From Ptychodera flava (lineage: Eukaryota > Hemichordata > Enteropneusta > Ptychoderidae): 64,000 nt of DNA. Of this stretch, positions 11,811 through 24,367 are shown piece after piece; within the stretch, counting starts at the first letter, position 1; the number at the start of each line of letters is the position of its first letter. Both the position numbers and the translations under genes were made by a program. The DNA is taken from NCBI RefSeq assembly GCF_041260155.1, contig NW_027248277.1, positions 2,268,501-2,332,500 of the forward strand, written 5' to 3'. The notes beneath the pieces are model-generated. The model did no database searches, was not told the origin of the DNA, and saw nothing but the letters and a program-made list of their open reading frames with translations.

Positions 11811-12495
11811 TAATCTTTACGGCCCTGATACCGGTTTTGCAGACCGAGGTTGTACGGTGGAAGGGCCCAAGCGTGCGAGGGCCCGTACGCCGTACGACCG
11901 AGGTCCGCGAAACCTGTATCTGGGACGTAAAGGTTTTATCATATACCTTATTGAACGGTTGTGATATGTTCAGTATTTATCAATAAAATTTTAATAAAGT
12001 TATGGGCGTAAATTAAAAAAAACATGAGCCACGCAATTTTGCGGATTAATATGTACGATGTTTTCATTTGTTCTGTTGTGGAACGCGTCATGAGCTTGTT
12101 CTATGCGAACGCCAATGTCACTACAAAATGAGCACAGATGAGTAGTTGATCCTGCTCGTTAAAATACACTTTCTCAGCAAAACATTGAAAGGAGACTATC
12201 AAGCACTTGTTTTAAACCAATTTTGATCGGAATAAGATTCGAATTGTCTACAATTTGCTTCAAAACTATGAGCGAAGCGCCGAGAAACGGGTTCGAATCT
12301 CGCACTGACGTGCTTTCGAATGGAATGTACGTGGATAGCAACACGCATAGCAATGACAACGAAATAGTTCGAAAATGCGTGCACACTACCTCATTTGGGC
12401 AAAGTGTGCCTGGGCGTGATACGGCAACTTATTACACACCTGTAAGAGCGCCTTTTCCCATAGGTTTACATGGGTACGTGAATCTAGGTATATGA
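11811..12495. mobile_element. 685-bp insertion in intron 2 of copy B
   Basis: Copy D runs straight from ccaatgtat to gacatattatag; B carries 685 bp between these points. The left end holds a palindrome (about 11815-11932). The remainder is related to 25850-26103 plus 28068-28430 in copy C, where a later transposon splits it. No coding signal and no clear terminal inverted repeat for the whole segment, so its class is open. Confidence 0.55.
11815..11932. repeat. Long palindrome in intron 2 of B
   Basis: Inverted repeat with arms related to tttacggccctgatac and a GC-rich centre containing gggcccaagcgtgcgagggccc. The matching palindrome in copy C (25731-25850) has its centre in the opposite orientation. 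Confidence 0.7.
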
Positions 12496-12654
12496 TAAGA
12501 CATATTATAGCATATGGACATAACAGATGTTGGCAGAAGATCTTTCTGGCCTTGTTTACAGACAGAACCAATGAAGAAAAAACAAAAGGATTCAAGGCAT
12601 TAATAATTTGTTTATGCCTTGCAATATCAATGTGCAGCATCTCAAAGGCTTTCA

Positions 12655-13140
12655 GCTTATTGATTGGCAGAATAATCTTGACATTAATAAATCTCTTGAA
12701 AATAGACAACTATCTACACCATAACCTTAGCCTAAGACATTTTAAGTAGCAGTGAATAATTACAATCTGCCAATCAGCTATATCCAGAATTATATTGACA
12801 TTAATAAATATCTACTAAATAACCAATGGCATTATAACAATAGCTTTACCCTAAGACTTTTTAAGTAGCAGTGAATAATTACAATCTGCCAATCAGCTAT
12901 ATCCAAAATTATATTGACATTAAAAAATATTTACTAAATAACCAATGGCCTTATAACAATAGCTTTACACTAAGACTTTCAAAGTAGCAATGAATAATTA
13001 CAATCTGCCAATCAGCTATATCAAGTATTATATTGACATTAATAAATATCTACTGAACAATGGCCTTAATAATAGCTTTACACTAAGACTCTTTAAGTAG
13101 CAATGAATAATTACAATCTACCGATAGTTATAATTACGAT
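12655..13140. repeat. Minisatellite of ~120-bp units, intron 2 of B (about 4 copies)
   Basis: Direct repeats each containing caatctgccaatcagctata, ttgacattaataaatatct and ctttttaagtagcagtgaa. The same unit is present about 1.7 times in C (28432-28630) and about 5 times in D (40690-41275). Confidence 0.8.
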
Positions 13141-13465
13141 CTACTGATAGCTACCGGTATATCCTTCCAAGCTGCTGCACATTGTTCCATATAAGATGGT
13201 GAGCTCAAGATTGTTATAGTGTTGTGCAAACCTCTGCATATCTCACTGTGAGTTGATATAACATTTGTCCAATAAAAATGAACACTGCTGTTTTAAGTGG
13301 TTTGATTGAAAAAAGTATTGTAATTTCCATCATTTCACATGAGACCTGAAAAGATGCCAATTAACTCAATAAAACACTTTGCTTGGCCGCAAGCTGTGGT
13401 TTTCAGCTGTGCAATTGCGATGTGCACGAAATTCCATGATGGATGGAAATGATAAATAAACTAAC

Positions 13466-14088
13466 CTATAGGACTAGTATGTTGACAGCTCTCCTGACTT
13501 TTCAACTTTCCCAAAAACTCTGCCCCTTCCAACTCCATCTGGTTTTGCAGAGTTTCTTCACATGATCCAATTTCTGTATAGGTTTGGTTAGTATCTGGAT
13601 CACAAGTTTTCCTGTCATTGTCTGATCCATTTATATTTCCTATGCCATCATTCCATTTAGCTACTTGTGTATCTATGTTTGATTGTTGTCGATTGATATT
13701 GATATCTTCTTCCACCATGACACTGTCTCCTGATTGGCTATAATTGTCAGCCATATTGACATCATTCTGCAAATCAATAGTTTCCCTTGTGATATTGGTG
13801 AAGGAATTCTGCTTCAACAGTACACCTTCATTCTTTGTAAAAATGTCACGATTTCTATTGTCCCTGTTATAAGTATCCGTCGATGGTTTCAACTATCGTA
13901 TGTGTACCGACTTTTAAAAGGAGCTGTAGGACACAGTCCGACATTCACATCACATGGTTTTACTTTCAGTCCAGTTGTGACAAATTCTCTGACAAAGTCT
14001 TGACTTCCAATATACTGAGAGATGACAGCCCATCTTCAGAGACAATGACAAAGACTTTGCAAGCAAACTTCTCCAGTAAATCTTTACA
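13466..14088 (-). pseudogene. Zinc-finger copy B, exon 2 (frame disrupted)
   Basis: Splice sites match the other copies (acceptor tttctttag before TGTAAAGAT; donor CCTATAG followed by gttagt). Length is 623 bp against 622 in copy D. Relative to D there is a 2-base insertion near 14021, a 2-base loss near 13910 and a 1-base gain near 13890, net +1. The downstream part, from PSTDTYNRDNRN to the donor, is open. The N-terminal module is open only up to the first change. Either the gene is dead or these are sequencing errors. Confidence 0.75.
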
Positions 14089-15339
14089 CTAAAGAAAAAC
14101 GACAGTAGATAAGATTGGATGGTTGATTTAAAGAGAATAGTTGTGGTATAAATGTACACATCATTGTCAAATGCAAGTTTGAAGTTCTATCAAAACAATT
14201 CTCTACTCCTTGATTTCAGAAAGCTTTATATATTATCTGCATTGTCATTGGGATGACGTCTAGAAAGTTTCAAGAAATTCACATATTGACTGTGATGGTT
14301 GAACAACCAAAGATTAGACAGTCGGTAGACATTGATACTGAGATGTACAGGGCCTCAAACTTACTGCTACCCTACGTACAATGTCACGCATGGCTTAATG
14401 ATTAATTCTGTTGAAATGTTTTAAAATAATGGCCATGGTCAGATTGAAGCATTCAAAGAGGAGTTTTCAAGTATCATGCCCCGAGCTGCGCTGTTTACTG
14501 CATCATTACATTTTGTGGCTATTGAGTGGTGTGTAGGGCTGCCACGTGACCACTACTGACCGGAAGCTAACTTCCGTAGTCATGGTAAGGAGTTTCATTT
14601 TAATAGCCATTTGAAATTCCTATTGTTCATTCATATGATGCAGATGTGTTATGCTTCTCTCAGTTTCTCAAAAGTGTTTGTACTGAGACAAGTTCAATGA
14701 AGCCTAAGTTCAACAACGTATGGGTAATGAATCTAACCTTATATCTGGAGGTGGATTTTTTCCGTATATATATTTTAAACTTTTCTCAAAATCACCCAAC
14801 CAATTAATTTAACCACCCAAATATTCGGCGTTATTCGAAATCAGAAATCATGAACAAATGATTCTGTTTCAACATGGCTTTTCTAAGTCACCGCAGGGGT
14901 ATGGATGGCAGTCCCTCAGACCACTCTGCCGCCCAAAATATAATGGTACCGGTACAGTGCGCGGGATAGCTTTGTGTCACCTAGCTATGTGTCAGTGGTT
15001 GTGGAGTTTTTAGACAGAATTGCCCCTTCACAGTGCTGGAGTTGAAAAATCTGCTCGACCTAATTTGCATTGGAATGCGCATCATGGTGGCGAAACAAAT
15101 AGGCACATTATACAGATATGCGATAGCGTACTCGACCCCGGAGTCCTTTTCGTCGGGGAGCCAGGAACCATCCTCATAATGTTATGTACAACAAACTTCA
15201 ATATTTAATAAAACCAACAGGTTTGCAAATGTCCTTAAAAGAACACTTAATAACACAAGGGCAGTGATCGAACTGTGCACTTTATAATAGCTGCACATGT
15301 TGTATAGCCCTGAGTACCGTGCTGTGTGTTCCGGGCGTT

Positions 15340-15435
15340 ACACGGCCCCCACCACATGTGGTGGGGGCCGTGTTCGAGGTTTTGTTTGGGTAGGTTTGTC
15401 AGACCATGGAGCTACCCAAATGTAGCTCCATGGTC
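15340..15435. repeat. Two short hairpins in intron 1 of B
   Basis: 15340-15373 is a perfect 34-bp palindrome (acacggcccccaccaca and complement). 15402-15415 and 15422-15435 are complementary around gaccatggagctac. Copy D has both (46573-46606; 46650-46706). Copy C keeps a rearranged version of the second only. Confidence 0.7.
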
Positions 15436-15674
15436 ATACCAGGTTTGCCGACCAACCCGTATACCCAGGCAAAAATCGAACAGCAGCATTGCAGCCGACT
15501 TATAACCCCATTGTTTCACTTTAACAGGCTCTGATTATCAAGTGGGGCATAAATTTGTATCGCATGTCAAATTTAGCTCACTGTACGAACGGCCGAGGTC
15601 AAGTTATATCAGTTGACAACAGAGCTGTAAATTTACAGACAGTGCCGCCGAACGCTTGCACTGAATGGACTTAC

Positions 15675-15758
15675 TTCCGTAAACACTCGATTTTTCAACG
15701 TGCTTGTTAAACTTCTTGGAGGATATACAACGGCTGGTTTTGAAGAAGTCATATCCAT
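15675..15758 (-). CDS. Zinc-finger copy B, exon 1
   Basis: Encodes 28 residues from MDMTSSKPAVVYPPRS to NRVFTE, then donor GAA|gtaagtcc. The start has G at -3 and +4. The residues YPPRSL are absent from the A/E type. The exon is open, but exon 2 of this copy is frame-disrupted. Confidence 0.7.
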
Positions 15759-16662
15759 TGCTATGTTTTCTTGACTGGCTATGATGCAGGAAGGTTGTGT
15801 ATAAAAATACGTACGTGAAGAAAGTCACTGAGCGGCGTTTGGGTCAAGTTGCTTGACCTCTAAAGTTCTCATCGGCTTCAGATTCAGGTTCGAAATCTCT
15901 TAAGGTTTCGGATTTAACAGGATTAGCCTTACCATTGATACGTCCATGGCATAACTATGCATTTTGGCTGAGTTTTTACACTTTCTAAGAGTGACATCAA
16001 GAAATATAGTCTCACCAGAGAACTTGAATACACATTCATCAGATTGATCTAATTATTTATTAAAATGAATAATTCAGACATAGGTATAATTAGGAAAAAT
16101 TGTAAATTTACTAATAAAGAATATAGAATAGAGAATTTAAGGATTAAAGAATAACTATGACTTATTCTAATATACAAGTGAAGGGTCTTTAATTAACAAA
16201 CCATTGTGTTGTATCAAAGAATTAATGAATTCATCTACAAATGAACATCCAGCTTGGCCACTGATGGCGCTATTAGAGATATTGCCGATATTTACAATGG
16301 TCAATGCTCTTAATAAAACACAACGTAATACACAATATTCATGATTTAATGTAATGAAATATACATTCAGATATAAGGAAGTTTGTGTATGTGAATTTTA
16401 TAGGGGATTATTTACGACACAATAGGGATAAAGAAAATAACATTTCAGTTGACGAGATCACTGTGGGAGAATCTACAAATTTGTTAATACATACAAATTC
16501 GTTAATACATGTTTCAACAGCACAACCTAAAAGCACAGTATAATAGTACGCATTAACAATATCAATGACAGTGCAGAGCTTAGGAAAATTGAGTTCTGCC
16601 CATCTGTGTAAGAATGTTTTAAGTGTGCTGTTAAGTCTTTTATTGTTATTCTGTGATATTAT
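15759..16662. promoter_or_regulatory. 5' flank of copy B, presumed promoter region
   Basis: Non-coding and AT-rich; closely matches the 5' flanks of C (34145-34980) and D (47038-47665). The GGCGC-containing motif lies at 16258-16270 as CCACTGATGGCGC. An inverted, diverged copy of this region is found at about 19919-20790. Confidence 0.4.
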
Positions 16663-17950
16663 GTATAATAATAATAATAATATTTTTATTGCTTGCTTGT
16701 AAATATAGGATTTACATCACATTTGTGGCAATAAAAGTGTGATACAAAAATAAGTAAAATTTTCTTCAATAAAGATAAAGTATTACAGTATAATAATAGT
16801 AGCTAATAATAAATATAACTAGGTATTTCTTTGTTTGTATAAAGTAAAAATATAATCAGCAAGTTGTTCATTAAAAGATAACTCTTGTTTTGTTAGTAGA
16901 GAAATAAGCTGATTTTCAGTATCGTCGTTTGGGAAATTGATTTTACTGAAAAAGTACTTTCTTTGGACTTTGTATTTCTGACAGACTAATAAAAAGTGTG
17001 TTTCATCTTCAATACTGTTGGTGTTACACTGATTGCAGTATCTTTCAGTAATTGGGGTTTTTGGAACAGTGTGTCTCCCTTTTTCAATTGCTAGATCATG
17101 ATTGCTAATGCGAAGTTTGGTGAGCAATTTTCTTTTCTCACCTTGCAACTGTGTTAAGTAGGGTTCTAATCTAAAATTACGTTTTATTTTGGCATACATT
17201 CTTAGTTTACTATTTCATCAGTGATCAACTTTTTCCAAAAGACTTCATAATTGTTTGTTAAATTTGTTTTCATTAAACCAGTTATAACTTTGTGGTGTTT
17301 AAGTGATGGAGCTTTATCAAGGAGAAAGTCCATTCCATTGTCTTTAATTAAAGCACTTAAACAGTTAAACCATGATCTATTGTTAGTGTTGTTTACCATT
17401 TGCTCCAGAAAAGCTTCTTTAGCAAGATTACAATGTGGCAGTTGTACGATATGAAGCCAGTGTTTAACAATATTAAGTTTGATCTCAAGTAGAAGTGGAA
17501 ACTGTCCTAGTTCACCCTCACAGCGGCATTACAAGCTTGTCTATTACACTGTAAAATGTTCTTACAAAATTTGAGGTGAGTTTTTTCAATTGCTGATTTA
17601 TCCCACTTCTTGTAATCCATGAAATCTTGTCCCCAAATCTCTGATCCATACAGTAAAATAGGTTTAATGAAAACATTGAATAGATGTAGGGAAAATTTTA
17701 TCTTTTTGTTGTGCAATAAAATCCTTTTTAAACTATACAAAGATTTTGCTGCTTTATCAGCCAAATTTGTAATTGTGTCACTAAAACTACCGTTTGATTT
17801 AATTGTCAGTCCTAAGTATGTATAGCTCTTAACAGATTTGATGCATGTACTACCATGTACTATGTATAAATATTTTATAACTAGAAATTCTGACAATTTC
17901 CATATTGTACAAGGCGAATGTATGGCGAATGTCTTTTAACTGTACATAAT
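16663..17950 (-). mobile_element. 5'-truncated LINE, C-terminal part of reverse transcriptase ORF
   Basis: On the minus strand this reads, in broken frames, the end of a LINE ORF2. Around 17507-17896 there is a thumb-region segment (TYLGLTIKSNGSF, IKPILLYGSEIWG). Around 17202-17399 comes a linker, and around 16819-17199 a terminal Cys/His segment (YCNQCN, EDETHFLLVCQKY). The catalytic part of the RT is missing. A frame change separates the first two pieces near 17500. The 3' end carries an (ATT)n tail at about 16665-16682. The style fits the Jockey/CR1-related groups; clade is not settled. Copies C and D lack it here. Confidence 0.85.
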
Positions 17951-18411
17951 GCTAGACAATTGAATAGGAGAACCATAATTTACTTCAGATGTGATTGGTC
18001 TTTCAATTTTACATTGAGTTTTATATACAAATTCTCTTTCATTGCAAACTTGAAGTTTCTCTGTTCATTAAATACTCCAAGGAAAAAGTAATAATATGTT
18101 ACCTAATTTTATGCATCCTGCAGTCTTCAGACAAATATAGATACAAATTTAATAAATTATCATCAGCTCTTCATTCTCAGTTATGTTTTGGGACGTACCA
18201 TTATTCTGTGTGTTTTAGTGGTGGTGTTGAAGTATATATTTTTATGTATGTGTATATTATCCCAGCAGAGCAATCTCTTCAACTGAATATTTCTTATTTT
18301 GTTCATCCCTGTTCTGCCAGAAATAATACTCAATAAAATCCACATACGTCATTATTTGCGAATATTTGTTTCATCACACCAAATCATGAATGTTACAGTG
18401 TTGTATTTTTA
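17951..18411. other. Unassigned AT-rich spacer
   Basis: Nothing recognisable. It lies between the LINE's truncated 5' end and a long palindrome and may include undiagnosed repeat sequence. Confidence 0.4.
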
Positions 18412-18573
18412 TATATAATCCCATGGTATTTTTCTCTGTTTGACGTCATCGTATACGAGTGTTTTTCGCGGAGCCGTACAACTTCGAGCCGAAGGCGAGA
18501 AGTTGTGCGGCTCCGCGAAAAACACGAGTATACGATGACGTCAAACAGAGAAAAATACCATGGGATTATATAT
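18412..18573. mobile_element. ~160-bp perfect-arm palindrome, likely foldback MITE
   Basis: Arms begin atataatcccatggtattt and run about 70 bp to a short centre (cttcgagccgaaggcgag). The two arms match almost perfectly, implying recent insertion or gene conversion. No open frame. No convincing target duplication could be read because the flanks are A/T-rich. Confidence 0.7.
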
Positions 18574-19918
18574 TTATCACATGAACAGTCTTCTTAATTT
18601 TCTTTTGACGTAGATGGATCAAAATTATCGTAACAAATTGCATGAATTTCGTCGCGATTTGTGTTTTACTTACGCGGATTACTTTCATTTAAAGAGTAAA
18701 GCGGCCCGTCACCCAGGAGATACTTTCATTCATAAATCCCATCAAGCTGAAATTTGCTACACTAATGGGTATCTCCACCAACCAGACGTACGGATTCGGT
18801 CACGTGAACGTGTCAATCATTGTCTCGCGCTGTACCGATGCCAAGGCAAGTTGGCCATCGGCGGACATAGCTGTCACCGTGCTAGCGACGGATAATCATA
18901 GTATTCAGAGTTACTTAGAATATTTACAATTATAGTTATGAAGTAAATGAGACAACACGATCGAAAAAGTAATTCTCATTCTAAGAGATGCCGTGGCTTT
19001 CAAAATATCACACAAGTTTACGACCTTTGCGAGCGCGAAAGATTCCGTTCGATGACACACTCATTGCATGTCTGTGCCAACAACGTTGCCGTCACCGGTC
19101 TCTGCCGCAACTCGTCCGGCAACTCGTCAATCCCGATCTCGGTCATCAATGTTTTCGTCTTACGAACTTTGATGTTTGCATTGACTTATATCTCGTCCAT
19201 GGATACATCCTAATTTTGTTGACGGAAACTCTGTTTTGAGTGTTGTCTGAGTCAACTTTCGAAGTACATGGGATTCCACAGCGCTGCACACAGCTCGACA
19301 GCTTATCATGTCTTCGCTACAGCATTATGCCGCGCTGCAAGTTTGATTCCGAGCGAGACTTTACGGAGTTTTTGTGTGATTAAGGAAATTGATCGTTGTT
19401 AGTCGAATGACTTTAGGCTTGTGCCTCCTATGTCGCTTTCCGAAGATTATACTATACTCATTTATTCAGTTTGAGGTGTAGGTTTCGGTTTTATCGCCAA
19501 CCGGGATCGCCAGGTATGACGTCCACACGACTCGACTGGAGCCGAGACGTTACTGAGCCATTAAAACAACGATCGTCGGTATCTCCATTCGATTCTCGGG
19601 AAAAGCTATTGTTTTAGCGACTTGAAATTTCGTTGGACAAATATGCCTTCTATGTTTCCATGTCTGGATTTATCAGGTCACCTTTTTGTAAAAGTAACGT
19701 TCGAGCTAGCACGGCATCGATCACAACAAATCTGTTCGTGTCGCGACGCCTGCATGTATGAACGGTACCATGAAAGAAAAAAGTTCCGGTTGATGACGTA
19801 CAACAGGGGTAATTCGGATTTCTTATCCGTCCTGTTCTACGTCACACAGGTGGGAATTCGGGCCAGTTCATGTGATAACTAAGAGTACAGACCATTGAGG
19901 TCAGCGATATCTTTAAGA
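18574..19918. other. Unassigned, more GC-rich segment in B 5' flank
   Basis: This stretch differs in base composition from its surroundings and has no match elsewhere in the window. It holds short open frames (for example 18614-18895, 93 codons), but I recognise no domain, and these are unremarkable for its composition. It may be the inside of a non-autonomous transposon. Confidence 0.35.
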
Positions 19919-20865
19919 GCGCCATCAGTGGCCAACTGTGATGTTGATTACAAGCTGAATTCATCAAAATTTTTATTCCAACATCAATGGTCAGTTAATT
20001 ATCAATGGTCTGTTAATAAAAAATCCATCACTTGCATACTGGAATATTTTATAGTATTTTAAAGTCTTTGATCTTAATTCTCAGATTCTAAAAGAAAGGA
20101 ATTGCGGCAATTTTCCAGATACAACAAAAGGGTACATTTTATTTCCTTTGGATAAATACGCAGTGCATTCAGATACACATATGGGAAATGCTGTTGAACA
20201 GTGATTTATGTGAAAGTAGGGAAGAACATCGTAGCTTCAATGTATTAGAAACAATTTGTTTACATTTCAATGATTTTCTACACTTAGCTTTTAATAATAA
20301 AAAAAAAAAAAAACGCACTTGAAGTTCGTGTGTGTGTGTGTGGTTTTTTTAATTCTCAAACAAAATGTGAGTGTTTGTAAACATTTTATGTCAGCAACCA
20401 CATTCTTTGTGATTTTATTTCAAGTGTATCAAAATAAACATCAGGATTATTTTGTTTTTCATGTGATTTATTTGCAAATTTGCTAATTTCCCCGATCACA
20501 CCTTTGACAGAATAGTTTATTGTGAAAAATAAGTAAATGAATAGATCTGATGAATTGTATTCAAGTTCTTTGGTGAGAGTATTTTCCCCGATACTACTTT
20601 GAGAAAGTTTCAAAAAGTCGGCTAAAATGCATAGTTGTGTTCATCTTGTTGAATCTGAAACTAGAAGCAATTTCGAATCAGAATCAGAAGCCTACTCGAC
20701 TAAAGCAACTTGACCCAAAGGGCACATTGTGATTTCCTTCATGTTTTATTATGCATAAACCTTCCTGTTGTATGGTCAGTCTAGAAAACATAGCAATGGA
20801 TCCTATATCTTCACAATCAGCTTTGGTACATCCTCCGAGAAGTTAAACAAGATCGCTGAAAAAAT
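19919..20865 (+). pseudogene. Inverted relic: 5' flank plus exon 1 of a family member
   Basis: Read on the plus strand, this matches the 5' flank and exon 1 of copies B, C and D, which are on the minus strand. The flank motif gcgccatcagtgg is at 19919-19931. The exon begins at ATG 20796 and reads MDPISSQSALVHPPRS, then TAA where the others have TTA (Leu). The usual donor is not recognisable. The residue mix is intermediate: MDPISSQ as in A/E, and PPRS as in B/C/D. No exons 2 or 3 follow. It records an older inverted duplication. Confidence 0.8.
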
Positions 20866-21039
20866 CTCGTCAAACTTGGCTTCTCGTAGCTAAGTGGGTG
20901 TGGCATTACCTTTGGCTAAATGAAAAAAATAATTTATGTAGGGCCTACATGGGATAACACCAGAGTATTGCCAAACCTAAATATCATAACTTGTTCTTAA
21001 ACTATATTCATTGTATGTGTATGTAGCTAGTCAAAATTA

Positions 21040-22245
21040 CACTAATTTCAGCAAAGCATTTGAAAAATCAAATCGCTTTCTTTGTTGGATAAGTACAATA
21101 TTACAGTTTTCATACGGATCTGCCAGTGAAATGGTTTCGTATTTTACTTAAACAACAGAAGGCAAAGTGTACTTATTAATGGTACCTCGCCATCGTGGTG
21201 TGACATAACGTCTGGTGTACCACGAGGATCTATTTAGGTCCTCTTTTGTTTGTTTTATACGTCAAGGAGACCTTTAGTATTTGCAGAGCAATTATTTTTT
21301 GCAGAAGACACTGAACTTTACAAAAGACAGCTGCAATTTGCAGTCATCATCAGACAAAGTTGTACAGTGATCATCTACGTGGTAATTAGCCCTGAATATT
21401 GACAAATGTGGCACACTGACGATTTCTTTGAAAACGAACCCATTTGTGTAACGACTATCACATCAGTACCAAAACCCCTTGCTAGGCTTAATCATCAGAA
21501 AGACCTTGGTATCGTACTTGACAGACAACTTTCTTTTAACAAATATGTTGATCATATTGTTACCCAGGCAAATCTTATTGTTGGTTTTATAAAACGTAAT
21601 TTCAGTCTTATTGACAATGCTCCTGCTCTACTCGTTTGTTTGTAGCAATTGTTCGTCCGATTTTAGAATACAACGCGGTCATTTTTAATTCTATCTGAAA
21701 GCACCAAGCATGAGAACTGAATCAATTCAAAAACGCTTTCTCCGTTTTTTTTCACATGTCAAACATGACTTTCATATAAGGACAGCAGAGTTTGGTGCAA
21801 TTGTGACTATGACTTCCTCTGTAATATTTATAATATTCAACATTTACATTTTCGTAGTGGTATTTTTGACTATGTATTCCTGAGTTGATGTCTTTTGTTA
21901 CATTTTAATCGTACGGGTAGTGTACCTTTTTTTGTTTCAATGTTCCTTTGTTAGGTGCCAGAAGAAGGGACTTTAATTTAAATACCTCCCAATAAAATCG
22001 ATGTTACAAAGAGAGGGTTCATTGATCGCATTTCTCACTTCTTTAATTCATTTAACATTACTAGTAATATTGATATCTTTAACGAATCACTGCAACTTTA
22101 CAAAACAAACATCTTGGCAGTTTTGTCTGAATTTGAAGATTCTTTCGTATGTTTCTTGTATTTATCATACATGTTATGCCTGTATTGCCATTCTTGTATT
22201 GTTCTGACGGTTCTGATATGAACCCTTTTTTGAACTAGTTACTAC
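21040..22245 (+). mobile_element. Decayed LINE fragment (reverse transcriptase to 3' end)
   Basis: Broken frames read RT-like pieces: near 21120-21260 a segment with the sense VKWF...GVPRGS and LLFVLYV, and at 21406-21645 KDLGIVLDRQLSFNKYVDHI. The C-terminal part from 21690 matches 47700-48260 in unit D and, for its last ~120 bp, 34985-35115 in unit C. Many stops; not active. Confidence 0.8.
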
Positions 22246-22680
22246 TATATAGTAAAAAGAATTCAGGTTGACCTATTTACGCCCGGATCTTTTTTTTCAC
22301 CCCGTTCTCCAAGCACAGATCGTAAAGGGAACCTGTTTTGTGGCCACACGTCTTCTCATTCAGGAACACGGTGGTACAGAAATATGTTGATAACAATTCA
22401 TAATTTTGATAAAAAATGCAATTTTTCAAAATCTCTCGCAAAATCCCGTGTACTCTCGCTTACCCTAACAATTAACGGTACCCCCGCGCGAGAAATTATA
22501 ATAAAGGCAAATATAAACAAACACAATCGCATTTAATGAGGCACATTTTGGTATGTTTCTTGCGGATTGTTTTGACATTCACCTGGTTTAATTTGTTTGC
22601 TTAAATTATGTCGTGTTTGCGATTAATAATTATAATATCCCGTCTCCGGTGGGGGGCTCGCGACCGACTTTTTGTTTGTA
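22246..22680. other. Spacer at the B/C unit junction
   Basis: No coding signal or recognised repeat. Unit C begins at about 22670-22680, where the sequence rejoins the copy A flank at a point equivalent to about 380. Confidence 0.4.
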
Positions 22681-24367
22681 ACTGAACATCTGGATAGCAG
22701 AAATCAGGTGTACTTATGGTACATACTAAATACAAATTGAGGTACCCTGGTGTTTCCACAGAGAGACTGGAACATTTCAAGATATTTAGTTCAGAAACAG
22801 TTAAAGTTGGTAAGGACTAGTTTGAGGTTTGATGTACATGACATAATTAAATACAAAGGAAACAACGCAATCACATTCTATAACTATTGAATACTTTATT
22901 TTAAATATTTATCTCATTTCAGATAACTTGAAATCTTACATTACGAAACAAAAACACTAAATAACTTAAGAATAGAGTCACCAAGTAATTACAGGTTACA
23001 CAAGGAAAATTGAACGCCATGCAAATTGGCATTTAGAGGACGAGTGGGTGCAGCTTTACCTTTAGACTTGGGACACACTAAATGATGTATATAATGTCAA
23101 TGAGATAAGACCAAGGCATTGTGAAATTAAAATATAATCTTTTTCTGAAACAATATACATTTAGAAGTCTATGTAGTCAGTCAAACAAGCCTAATGTTTT
23201 GTCAAAATAGTGTTCCTGCCATTGAATGAGAATTGTTGATCAATGTACATAAATACTTCTGCAAAATTTGATTATAATGGGTTGGAATAGTATGTAAGGC
23301 GCAAGAAGCCTGTAAGAAAGACCACAACAAAAATCATGGCTACAAAATATACAAAGGACACTAAAACAACAACGTATATGGTTCTACAATGTACGCACTT
23401 CAGTTTGTGTGAGAAATATTTTAGTATTCACAGTATTGAAATACCTACATTCAGTGTTGAGTAATACTTTTCAAATTTAATATCCAATTACCAATTACAC
23501 TGTTTTCTGTCTTTCTGCACTCTTTTCTGTATGCATACCCTAGTTTTATAGAATTTAATAGGTATTATCTGTTGAGAAATCTGACTACTGGATTACTGAT
23601 TATCTAATAGAAGTTGGTGTGTGTGTAAAAATTACGATGACATTGCTTATACAGAAAACTGTAAACTCTGCAGTATGGTTAAAGTGGCATTTATTGTTTG
23701 CTTACTTTCCTGTACACAGACCTATACTCACACTGCAACAGAAGAACAAATTAAACAAAAGAAAAATATTTGATACACACACTTTGCTAACATAACAAAT
23801 ATGGCGCTGTCATGTTCATAAACATTGGAATGACAAAGGAAGTTGAAACCTACAATCAGGAGATATAAATATGACTTGCACGGTTTAAAGTTCTAATTTA
23901 TTTAGTCGTTTTCCAAACAGATTGTTTCAGGGACTTAAAAGCAATACAGTGAGACAGTTTTTACCACACAGTAGTGTTGATTGGATATCATTCAACACCA
24001 AACAATGGACGATTGTAGCAGTTCACGCTTAAAGGCATCAATAATGAGGAGATTATTAGAAATTGTCAACAGTGAAATGTCACGTGACAGAATTAACATA
24101 GAATGCTCCTCGGGGATAGACATTTAATTCAAGCTCTCATTTCTTTACAATCCTTTCCCAGTCTACCACTCGTTGCAGATCATTATAAAGATCTCGGAGC
24201 AAGAAACATGTTCACAGCTTTTCTTTTTCAAAATTGAAAAATTTTATTTATTCCTTTAGGGTTAAAATAGAGATGGGAGCAATTCAGAATTTCAAATCAA
24301 TTGTTGTCAATGACAACTGAACATTTTAGTCTTATTGAGTGTGAGCAGGCTAAAAACAATCCTTGGT
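22681..24367. other. 3' flank of zinc-finger copy C
   Basis: Matches the copy A flank from about 380 to 2050, including the segment lacking in B and D. Non-coding. Minus-strand AATAAA hexamers overlap at 24243-24252, about 115-125 bp past the stop, a candidate poly(A) signal. Confidence 0.6.

Noticed and set aside
12280-12305. B-box-like gggttcgaatctcgc, suggesting a tRNA or tRNA-derived SINE
   Set aside because: No A box or cloverleaf is visible upstream, and the related segment in copy C does not keep it.
18614-18895. 93-codon frame starting MDQNYRNKLHE
   Set aside because: No family recognised, no splice or repeat support, and similar short frames are expected in a GC-richer segment.
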